This document shows positions 10,000-17,133 of a stretch of 36,491 nt of DNA, piece by piece. How positions within the stretch are numbered: position 1 is the first letter of the stretch; each line of letters starts with the position of its first letter. The position numbers and the translations under genes were made by a program. The notes under the pieces were generated by a model. The model was not told the origin of the DNA and searched no databases. It was given only the letters and a program-made list of their open reading frames with translations. Source of the stretch: Synergistaceae bacterium (GTDB lineage: Bacteria; Synergistota; Synergistia; Synergistales; Aminobacteriaceae); NCBI GenBank assembly GCA_012519165.1, contig JAAYQT010000289.1:1-36491 (forward strand), in the 5' to 3' direction.

Positions 10000-10614
10000 C
10001 TATTCCTCTGTTTCTCCGGTAAAGGAGGCTACTTTAACCTTTGCCGGGCGGAGCGCCCGTTCGGCAGTGCGGAAGCCGGACAGGATCTCCTCTGTAACGC
10101 GGCCGTTCATTTCGGGATCGTCGGTGGGCTCCGCCGCCACGGCCTCGTGCCAGAGGGGGGAGAACTCGGCGCCCACGGTGGGAATCTGCTCCACTCCCAT
10201 GCTCTCAAGGACGGACATAAACTGGCGGCGCACCATGGTTACCCCCATGAGGATGCTCTTTGCGCCGGCGGACTCGTCCACCGACAGGGCCCTGTCCAGG
10301 TTGTCCAGGACGGGCAGAAAGTCCATGGCCTTCTCCTCTCCCGCCATGGCCCGCTCCCGCGCCCTGTCCCGCTCCACCCTCTTTCTGTAGTTTACAAAGT
10401 CGGCCCGGGCCCTGGCCAGGGCCGCCATAAGCTCTTTATTTTCCTCTCTAAGGCCCTCTATAACGGCCGCCGGGTCCTCGCCGCCCCCGTCGGTAAGCTC
10501 CGCTTCTGCAAGCTCTTCAAGAATTTCATCCTCAAGGGGCAGTTCACCGCCCGGTATTTCAGGCGTTATCTCTTCGGGACCGGGTCCGGTCCCGTTTTTT
10601 TCATCTTTTATCAT
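10000..10614 (-). CDS. grpE: Nucleotide exchange factor GrpE
   Basis: ADFVNYRKRVERDRARERAMAGEEKAMDFLPVLDNLDRAL...GVEQIPTVGAEFSPLWHEAV. Start at the internal MIKDEKNG chosen because of the SD aaaggag upstream; the track ORF starts at 10671. Confidence 0.95.
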   Translation of the reverse strand: MIKDEKNGTGPGPEEITPEIPGGELPLEDEILEELAEAELTDGGGEDPAAVIEGLREENKELMAALARARADFVNYRKRVERDRARERAMAGEEKAMDFLPVLDNLDRALSVDESAGAKSILMGVTMVRRQFMSVLESMGVEQIPTVGAEFSPLWHEAVAAEPTDDPEMNGRVTEEILSGFRTAERALRPAKVKVASFTGETEE

Positions 10615-10636
10615 ATTCCGTTCTCCTTTCGGCGGA

Positions 10637-11668
10637 TCAGTTGGCAAGGGAATCGTCGAGGTCTTCGGCAATGGACTCCAGGATGGAGATGGACTTTTCG
10701 TAGTCCATCCTAAGAGGCCCGATGAGGCCCAGGATGGTCTTCATTCCGTACCCCTGGGAGGGTACCAGCACCAGGGAGCAGTCCTTCATCTCCTCGGAGA
10801 TCTCCTCCCCCAGGGTGACCGAGACCCCCTGGTCGATGCTGTATCGCTCCACCATCTCCGCCAGGGCCTGCTCCTGCTCCAGGACTGACAGGACAGTCTG
10901 GAACTTGCCTATATCCTGGAAGTCGGGGAGGTTTAGAATGTGCTGGGCGCCGCCCACGAAGAGCCTGGAGCTCCTTTTATTGAGGATTGCGTCGATCTGG
11001 GTAAGGGCGTCCCTGCACGTGTCCCACACCCGTTCGAGGCCGTCGAAAACGAAGTTAAAGAGGGCGTCCCTTACCTCCCCCCAGGCGTGGCCCGCAGCCA
11101 CGGTGGAGATCTTCCTTCCCAGCTCATCCAGGGTGTCCTGGGAGAGTTCGCAGGGAAGCTGGATATTGGCGTGGTGAACCAGGCCCCCTTCCAGCACTAT
11201 AAGGACCATTACGGTGGTCCCGCCCAGTCTGACGAAGCTTACCCTCTGAAGCTCAATCCCCTCAAGGGCCGACAGGGCGGCCACTCCCACACAGTTGGTG
11301 GCCTTGCCCAGGAGCTGGGACACATAGGTTAAAATGGCGTCCACTCCCTGTTTCTGCTCTCTTATCTCCCTCTTCCACATCTCCGTCTCGGCGGGGGCCG
11401 GCCGCCTCCGCTGAATAACCGAATCAACGTAAAGCCTGTATGCCCTGGAGGTGGGAAGCCTCCCGGCGGAGGTATGGGGCTGGTAGAAGTAGCCCATCTC
11501 CTCCAAGTCGGCCATGTCGTTTCTTATAGTGGCGGGGCTGTTTCCCGGAAGGTATTTTTTTGATATGGTCCTGGAGCCCGCCGGCTCGCCGGTCTGGATA
11601 TACTCGTACACTACTGAAAACACTACCTCAAACTGCCGTTCGGTAAGCACTCCGCCGCCCCCTTTCAT
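10637..11668 (-). CDS. hrcA: Heat-inducible transcription repressor HrcA
   Basis: MKGGGGVLTERQFEVVFSVVYEYIQTGEPAGSRTISKKYLPGNSPATIRNDMADLEEMGYFYQPHTSAGRLPTSRAYRLYVD. Start at 11668 abuts the CIRCE. Confidence 0.97.
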   Translation of the reverse strand: MKGGGGVLTERQFEVVFSVVYEYIQTGEPAGSRTISKKYLPGNSPATIRNDMADLEEMGYFYQPHTSAGRLPTSRAYRLYVDSVIQRRRPAPAETEMWKREIREQKQGVDAILTYVSQLLGKATNCVGVAALSALEGIELQRVSFVRLGGTTVMVLIVLEGGLVHHANIQLPCELSQDTLDELGRKISTVAAGHAWGEVRDALFNFVFDGLERVWDTCRDALTQIDAILNKRSSRLFVGGAQHILNLPDFQDIGKFQTVLSVLEQEQALAEMVERYSIDQGVSVTLGEEISEEMKDCSLVLVPSQGYGMKTILGLIGPLRMDYEKSISILESIAEDLDDSLAN

Positions 11669-11694
11669 TAGCACTCCTTTGAGGCGAGTGCCAA
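11668..11694 (-). promoter_or_regulatory. CIRCE operator (HrcA binding site)
   Basis: + strand TTAGCACTC-CTTTGAGGC-GAGTGCCAA versus consensus TTAGCACTC-N9-GAGTGCTAA (one mismatch). It overlaps the hrcA start codon by one base and contains the SD AAAGGAG on the minus strand. Confidence 0.95.
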
Positions 11695-11712
11695 TACTAT
11701 AATCCGAGAGGT

Positions 11713-11741
11713 AGATTATCAAGGGCGGATAGTATTGTCAA
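11713..11741 (-). promoter_or_regulatory. sigma70-type promoter of the hrcA-grpE-dnaK-dnaJ operon
   Basis: Minus strand TTGACA (11741-11736) - 17 nt - TAATCT (11718-11713). Confidence 0.8.
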
Positions 11742-11920
11742 GACTGGTCAGAGTGATTTTTTCGCAAACTCCCGTCGATGGATTTATCCCTATTTGCGGA
11801 ATTTTCCCCCTTAGCGTAGTTTGAAAAACCCCCGGCTTATTCCATATTTCCGCTTCGAGCGGTACAATATATCATCATTTATTGGGCGTTTTCTTAAATC
11901 CCAGACAAGGAGATTCCGCC

Positions 11921-13135
11921 GTGATCGCATATCCTCTTCCAGCTCAAAGCCGCGAAGACCTTATGTCCGCCCTGCGCCGGATTGGCGCCGACCTCCGCTC
12001 CATGGCGTATTTTGAACCAAAAAGGGATATTTTATCCCTATACCTTCCTAAAGTTGACTTCCGCGCCGCCGCCTACTTAAAGCAGGAGCTTCTGGCCCGG
12101 GGGGGCGACGCCGTAGTTAACCGGGACGTGATTGCCTGCGCCGCCGAGACAAGCGACGTGCTGCTGCTGGGGACTCCGGGGCAGGTCCGCTCCCTGGTTA
12201 AAAAGCTGGGCGCCCTGCCCTGCTGGGGCCTGCCGGACATTCAGTCCGCCCTCTCCGGCGCCCTTGAAGGCCTTGACAAAACTTCCTGGACTTTTGACTT
12301 CGCCGGAGGGAGGAGCCTGACGCTGGGCAAAAAGACGGCCGTCATGGGAATTTTGAACCTGACCCCGGACTCTTTTTACGAGGGAAGCCGGATCGCAGGG
12401 GAAGAAGAGCTCCTGAGAAGAGCCGCGGCCATGACGAAGGGCGGCGCGGACATTCTGGACTTGGGCGCCGAATCCACCAGGCCGGGGTCGGAGCCCCTGC
12501 CGCCCGAGGAGGAGATGGAGCGGCTGATCCCCGCCATAAGGCTGCTGAGGAAAGAGTTTCCGGATACGGTAATCTCCGCCGACACCTGGAAGGGAAGGGT
12601 GGCCGGGGAGGCGGTTAACGCAGGCGCCGACATAATCAACGATATTTCCGGCCTGGCCTTTGACCCGGAGCTCCCCCGCACGGCGGCGGAGTCGGGGGCC
12701 GCCCTGGTCCTCTCCCACATCCAGGGAACCCCAAGGGACATGCAGAAAAACCCGAAGTACGACGACACGGTAAAGGATATTCTTGAATATTTCGACGAAC
12801 GCCTTAAGGCCGCCGAAGCGGCGGGGATAGACAGGGAGAGGATAATTATCGACCCCGGCATAGGCTTCGGCAAGGGGGCTTCGGACAACTTGAAAATTTT
12901 AAGGAACCTGGAGGCCTTCCGCATCTTCGGAAGGCCCGTCATGGTGGGGCACTCCAGAAAGGCCTTCATCGGCAGGACGCTGGGGCTGGACGACCCGGCC
13001 GACCGCCTTGAAGGGACGCTGGCCCTTACGGCCCTTTGCGCCGCAAAGGGCGCCGCCGTGGTACGGGTCCATGACGTCCCGGCCAACGCCCGGGTGATAA
13101 ACATGATGGCAGCAGTGAGGGAGGCGGAGCTATGA
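11921..13135 (+). CDS. folP: Dihydropteroate synthase with N-terminal extension domain
   Basis: DHPS motifs KTAVMGILNLTPDSFYEGS, DILDLGAESTRPGS, IIDPGIGFGKGASDNLKIL, VMVGHSRKAFIG. Likely GTG start at 11921 with SD aaggag; the track ORF uses an upstream TTG at 11882. Confidence 0.93.
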   Translation: MIAYPLPAQSREDLMSALRRIGADLRSMAYFEPKRDILSLYLPKVDFRAAAYLKQELLARGGDAVVNRDVIACAAETSDVLLLGTPGQVRSLVKKLGALPCWGLPDIQSALSGALEGLDKTSWTFDFAGGRSLTLGKKTAVMGILNLTPDSFYEGSRIAGEEELLRRAAAMTKGGADILDLGAESTRPGSEPLPPEEEMERLIPAIRLLRKEFPDTVISADTWKGRVAGEAVNAGADIINDISGLAFDPELPRTAAESGAALVLSHIQGTPRDMQKNPKYDDTVKDILEYFDERLKAAEAAGIDRERIIIDPGIGFGKGASDNLKILRNLEAFRIFGRPVMVGHSRKAFIGRTLGLDDPADRLEGTLALTALCAAKGAAVVRVHDVPANARVINMMAAVREAEL

Positions 13136-13626
13136 GCCTGGTAGCCATCTCCCTGGGCAGCAACCTTGGGGACCGCCTCCAGCTACTGCGGAAGGCGGTA
13201 TGCGCCCTTAAAGAACGGGATTTTTCCATCCTGGCCTCCAGCGACGTCTTCGAGACCCCGCCCTGGGGGGTAAAGGACCAGCCCAGGTTTTTAAACGCCT
13301 GCGTCCTGGCCGAAACCCGCCTCTCCCCGGAGGAGGCGCTGGCGGCTGTAAAAGAGATTGAAAAAGCCCTGGGCAGAACCCGGACCTGGCGGTGGGGCCC
13401 CCGCCTGATCGACCTGGACATCATCTTCTACGACGACCTTGTAATGGAGACGCCCGACCTGACCGTCCCCCACCCGGAGATGGCCCGCCGGGCCTTTGTG
13501 CTGCTTCCCCTGACCCAGGCCGCCCCTTACTGGAGGCACCCGGTCACAGGTTTTACCGCAGAGGAGATGGCCCGCGCCCTTCCGGAAGAAGAGACGGACG
13601 GACTGGTCCAGATATCGCCCCTTTAA
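13132..13626 (+). CDS. folK: 2-amino-4-hydroxy-6-hydroxymethyldihydropteridine diphosphokinase
   Basis: VAISLGSNLGDRLQLLRKAV...DVFETPPWGVKDQPRFLNACV...RTWRWGPRLIDLDIIFYDD...PHPEMARRAFVLLPL. ATGA overlap with folP. Confidence 0.96.
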   Translation: MSLVAISLGSNLGDRLQLLRKAVCALKERDFSILASSDVFETPPWGVKDQPRFLNACVLAETRLSPEEALAAVKEIEKALGRTRTWRWGPRLIDLDIIFYDDLVMETPDLTVPHPEMARRAFVLLPLTQAAPYWRHPVTGFTAEEMARALPEEETDGLVQISPL

Positions 13627-13631
13627 AAAAG

Positions 13632-13657
13632 GTTAGGGGGGCCTTCGCCCCCCCAAC
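13632..13657. terminator. Bidirectional terminator between convergent folK and peroxiredoxin genes
   Basis: GTTAGGGGGG-CCTTCG-CCCCCCCAAC; on the minus strand followed by CTTTTTTAAA. Confidence 0.8.
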
Positions 13658-14122
13658 TTACTCTGAAAGCTCCCTGAGAGCCTCCAGAACTTTTTCTGCG
13701 TGCCCCGCCACTCGGACCTTGCGGAAAATTTTTTCCACCTCGCCGCCGGGACCCACAATCACCGTGGACCTTTCCACTCCCATGTACTCCCGCCCGTACA
13801 TCTTCTTCTGCACCCAGAAGCCGCAGGCCTGTAGCAGCTCTTTTTCAGAGTCGCTCAGCAGGGGGTAGGCAACCCCGAGCTTTTCGGCAAACTTTTTGTG
13901 GCTCTCGGCCGAATCGGGGCTGACCCCGGCAACTGAACACTTTAACCCCTTAAATTCGGACAGCCTGTCCGAAAAATCCCTCACCTCGCTGGTTCACCCC
14001 GAGGTGTTGTTCTTGCTGTAGAAAAAACATACAAACCTCCCGCCGGCAAAGTCGGCGTTGGTCCATACCCTGCCCGAGCCGTCGGAAAGGCTGAAGCTCG
14101 GGAACTTGTCCCCTTCTTTCAT
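13658..14122 (-). CDS. Peroxiredoxin (Bcp/PrxQ-type), predicted selenoprotein with in-frame TGA (Sec) at 13996-13994
   Basis: Continuous reading frame from ATG (14122, SD AGGAGGT): MKEGDKFPSFSLSDGSGRVWTNADFAGGRFVCFFYSKNNTSG-U-TSEVRDFSDRLSEFKGLKCSVAGVSPDSAESHKKFAEKLGVAYPLLSDSEKELLQACGFWVQKKMYGREYMGVERSTVIVGPGGEVEKIFRKVRVAGHAEKVLEALRELSE. The TGA replaces the peroxidatic Cys of the family motif (YPKDNTPGCT). The track ORF 13658..13984 is only the part after the TGA, from a GTG. Confidence 0.92.
13955..13973 (-). promoter_or_regulatory. Candidate bacterial SECIS stem-loop downstream of the UGA codon
   Basis: Minus strand TTCGGACA-GGC-TGTCCGAA, an 8-bp stem beginning 20 nt after UGA. The loop begins with G, 28 nt after UGA. 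Confidence 0.65.
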
Positions 14123-14137
14123 CAATTTACCTCCTCT

Positions 14138-15001
14138 TCACCGCCCCATGGCGGCCAGAACTTCGCGGGCAGCCTCACGGGGCGCCTCCCGCTGAAATAG
14201 AGGGCGCTTGTCCTTCCTGTAGGCCGCCAGGGTCTCTTCAAAGGGGGCGATTCCCTCTTTGCAGTAGAGCGTTCCCAGGGGGAAGGGTCCCTCCTCCAGC
14301 AGGGCCAGCTTCATGGCGGCGTCGAAGTCCCCCTCGTCGTGGCCCTCAAGGGTGTAGGTGTTCTCCCGGAACCACTTGTAGGTGTGCACGTGGTTGAAGG
14401 ATACGCAGGGCTGGAAGATGTCCACCAGGGCGTAACCCTTGTGACGGACCGCCCTTTTTATGATCTCCTTCGTCTGTTCGCCGTTTCCGGCAAAGGCCCT
14501 TGCCACGAAGGTCGCCCCCAGCGACAGGGCCACCGCCAGGGGGTTGAAGGGCGCGGACTGCACGCCGTCAACCTGGGTGGCGGTGCGGAAGCCCCTGGGG
14601 CTGGTGGGGGACGCCTGCCCCTTGGTGAGGCCATAGACCATGTTGTTGTACACCAGGTTTGTTATGCCCGGGTTCCGCCGCACCGTGTGGATGAAGTGGT
14701 TGCCACCCTCGCCGTACATGTCGCCGTCCCCGCCCACGGCAATTACCTCAAGGGCCGGGTTGGCAGCCTTAATGGCGGTGGCGTTGGACAGAGCCCTGCC
14801 GTGGAGGCCGTTGAAAAAGTGGGACTTCATGTAGTGGGGCGTCTTTGCCGCCTGGCCTATCCCCGAGACCACCACCACGTCGAGGGGGGTAAGGCCCAGC
14901 TCAGCCAGGGCTTTTTTTATGGAGTCCAAAATAAGAAAATCGCCGCAGCCGGGACACCAGGAGATTTCGATTCCCGCCAGGTCAAACAGCTTATTTTCCA
15001 T
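14138..15001 (-). CDS. korB: 2-oxoacid:ferredoxin oxidoreductase, beta subunit (TPP-binding)
   Basis: ISWCPGCGDFLILDSIKKAL...VVSGIGQAAKTPHYM...GLHGRALSNATAIKAANPALEVIAVGGDGDMYGEGGNHFIHTVRRNPGITNLVYNNMVYGLTKGQASPTS. Confidence 0.92.
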   Translation of the reverse strand: MENKLFDLAGIEISWCPGCGDFLILDSIKKALAELGLTPLDVVVVSGIGQAAKTPHYMKSHFFNGLHGRALSNATAIKAANPALEVIAVGGDGDMYGEGGNHFIHTVRRNPGITNLVYNNMVYGLTKGQASPTSPRGFRTATQVDGVQSAPFNPLAVALSLGATFVARAFAGNGEQTKEIIKRAVRHKGYALVDIFQPCVSFNHVHTYKWFRENTYTLEGHDEGDFDAAMKLALLEEGPFPLGTLYCKEGIAPFEETLAAYRKDKRPLFQREAPREAAREVLAAMGR

Positions 15002-16740
15002 TACCGGTCCCCTCCCTTGGCGGGAAGAGCCCCGGCCAGCATGGCCGACGCTTCTTCCACCGAAAACTGCAACCCGTTGTACTTAAGAATCTTCTTGTCC
15101 GCCTTCACGCCGAACTCCGCGCGCAAAAGCCGGGCGAACTGCCCCGTACTGTTGCCCTCGGCCACCGCAATAAAGGAGGCTTTCTCCAGCATGGCCGCCG
15201 ACGACGGCGCCAGGGGCCACACCTGCTCAAAGGCCAGCAGGGCCGTGTCGTCCCTGTCTAGGCCTGCCAGCGCCTCCCGTAAGATGGGCAGGGTGGAGCC
15301 CCAGCAGACTACCAGATTTCTGTAATTCCCGGGCCCGAAAAGGCGGGGAGGGACGGCCCGTGCCGTCAGCCCGTCAAGCTTCCTCATCCGCTTGTCCTGC
15401 ATCCTGGTCCTCAGGTGGAAGTCCTCATAGACGTGGCCAACTTCGTCGTGCTCGTGGCTGTCGGCCCCCACTATACCCTTCCCCCACCCCGGAACGCCCA
15501 TGGGAGAGCAGCCGTCCGGGGCATCCTCGTACCGGCGGTAGTCCCCGCCAGTTTCAGGAAGAAGCGAAGGCTCCTCCAGCCACTGGAGGGCGCTTTCGTC
15601 CAGATTGTGAAAGGCGTTAACAAAGTACTGGTCAGTCAGCACGATGGCGGGGGTTTGGAAGCGAAGGGCCGAGGCGAAGGCCTCCTGGGTCAGTCTGAAA
15701 GCGCTCTCCATGGTTCCGGGGGCGTAGACCGCCCTGGGGAATTCGCCGTGGCCCGAGTGAAGGGCCAGCTCAAGATCGGCCTGCTCCGTCCTGGTGGCCA
15801 TCCCCGTGGCGGGGCCCGGCCTCTGGGCCAGGTGTACCACCAGGGGGGCCTCAACCACTCCCGCCAGGCTCAGCCCCTCGGCCATGAGGGCAAAACCTCC
15901 CCCCGACGTGGTTACCATGGGCCTGGCTCCGGCGTAGGAGGCTCCCACAGCCATGTTTATGGCCGCAAGCTCGTCCTCGGTCTGCTCCACCACGGCTCCC
16001 GCTTCTGCCGCGTGCCGGTAAAAAAACGACAGCACCCCCGTGGCGGGGGACATGGGGTAGGCGGTTACAAAGTTGCACCCAGCCGCCATGGCGCCAAGGG
16101 CCACAGCGTCGGAGCCGTTGAGGATGGTCTTCTTTCCGCCTTTACTGCGGGGACGGCCCGCCAGGACTCCTCCCTCCCCGCCAAGGGGGGCCCCCAGTCC
16201 GTACCCCTTCTCCAGGGCGGCTATGTTTTTTGTCACCACGTCGTCCTTGCCGGCAAAGCGGTCCCGGTAAAAGGCTGCCGCGCCCTCCGTGCCAAGGCCA
16301 AGCACGCCAAGGAGCGCCCCGGCTGCGATAGAGTTGGAGTAGATGGCCCCGCCCGCCTCTTTCGCAAGGGAGGACAGGGGGATATGGACAAAGGAGGCGC
16401 CTCTGTCCTCCAGCTCGCCCTTGAGCTCGTCCCTGTCGCCTAAAATAACCGTATGGGGTGAAATTCTTTCAAGAATATTCTGCCTTACATTGCGGCTCAG
16501 TGCAATTAAAATATCAATCCTGTCGATAAGGGCGTCCACCGGCTCTGACGAGACCCTGAGCTCGGTGGAGTTATTCCCTCCCCTAACCCGGGACATGTAC
16601 TCCCTGGAGCCGAAGACGCAAAACCCCTCGTCCACTATCACCCTTGCCAGCATATCCTCCACCGTCTGGATTCCAAGCCCTGCGGCGCCGCTGATTACGC
16701 AGCATACATCCTGCCTTCCGGCCGGCGATGAAAAGAGCAT
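15001..16740 (-). CDS. korA: 2-oxoacid:acceptor oxidoreductase, alpha subunit (fused gamma/alpha domains)
   Basis: N-terminal gamma-like GAAGLGIQTVEDMLARVIVDEGFCVFGSREYMSRVRGGNNSTELRVSS, then alpha-domain SDAVALGAMAAGCNFVTAYPMSPATGVLSFF...QTEDELAAINMAVGASYAGARPMVTTSGGGFALM. Confidence 0.92.
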   Translation of the reverse strand: MLFSSPAGRQDVCCVISGAAGLGIQTVEDMLARVIVDEGFCVFGSREYMSRVRGGNNSTELRVSSEPVDALIDRIDILIALSRNVRQNILERISPHTVILGDRDELKGELEDRGASFVHIPLSSLAKEAGGAIYSNSIAAGALLGVLGLGTEGAAAFYRDRFAGKDDVVTKNIAALEKGYGLGAPLGGEGGVLAGRPRSKGGKKTILNGSDAVALGAMAAGCNFVTAYPMSPATGVLSFFYRHAAEAGAVVEQTEDELAAINMAVGASYAGARPMVTTSGGGFALMAEGLSLAGVVEAPLVVHLAQRPGPATGMATRTEQADLELALHSGHGEFPRAVYAPGTMESAFRLTQEAFASALRFQTPAIVLTDQYFVNAFHNLDESALQWLEEPSLLPETGGDYRRYEDAPDGCSPMGVPGWGKGIVGADSHEHDEVGHVYEDFHLRTRMQDKRMRKLDGLTARAVPPRLFGPGNYRNLVVCWGSTLPILREALAGLDRDDTALLAFEQVWPLAPSSAAMLEKASFIAVAEGNSTGQFARLLRAEFGVKADKKILKYNGLQFSVEEASAMLAGALPAKGGDR

Positions 16741-16818
16741 ATTAATCCTCCCTTCCCTTTCAGGTTCCGACCATTATACCCTCTGCCGCTCCTTTGTCCG
16801 TCAGGCGAGGGCACAATC

Positions 16819-16827
16819 TGGTATAAT
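16819..16827 (+). promoter_or_regulatory. Extended -10 promoter (TGGTATAAT) for the small zinc-ribbon gene
   Basis: TGN-TATAAT ~60 nt upstream of the ATG at 16890; no convincing -35. Confidence 0.5.
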
Positions 16828-16889
16828 AGGTTCCAAATAGCGCATTACAGCGGCAGCGAGCCGGAGAATATGTATGGAGGTGGTATTCC

Positions 16890-17066
16890 ATGGGGAAGTT
16901 TAGATGCCTGTCATGCAAAAGCGAGTTTGAACTGGAAGAAAAAGCGGCGGCCATGAGATGCCCCAGATGCGGCAGCAGATTTTTGGAGGTGCTGGACGCC
17001 CCGGGCAGAAAACGGGGGAAGTCCTGGAGCGCCAAGTCCTTCAGCGTAGGCAAGATGGGCGATTAG
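16890..17066 (+). CDS. Small zinc-ribbon protein (58 aa)
   Basis: SD atggaggtggt then MGKFRCLSCKSEFELEEKAAAMRCPRCGSRFLEVLDAPGRKRGKSWSAKSFSVGKMGD*. Two CxxC knuckles. Below the length cutoff of the ORF track, so not listed there. Confidence 0.8.
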   Translation: MGKFRCLSCKSEFELEEKAAAMRCPRCGSRFLEVLDAPGRKRGKSWSAKSFSVGKMGD

Positions 17067-17084
17067 ACCTGCGGATTAGCAAAT

Positions 17085-17116
17085 AAAAAAGGGAAGGCCG
17101 CGGCCTTCCCTTTTTT
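17085..17116. terminator. Bidirectional rho-independent terminator
   Basis: AAAAAAGGGAAGGCCG/CGGCCTTCCCTTTTTT perfect palindrome between convergent genes. Confidence 0.92.
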
Positions 17117-17133
17117 GTTGTCTGAAGCGCGGG

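Noticed and set aside
13658-13984. Annotation of the peroxiredoxin as a short 108-aa protein or as a pseudogene broken by a stop
   Set aside because: The stop is a TGA exactly at the catalytic Cys position with intact sequence, SD and start codon upstream and a SECIS-like hairpin downstream; Sec insertion is the simpler explanation.
15415-16443. 342-aa plus-strand ORF antisense to korA, plus similar long antisense ORFs at 14339..15325, 4065..4859, 5663..6484 and 6755..7702
   Set aside because: Shadow ORFs of high-GC genes with well-supported families on the opposite strand.
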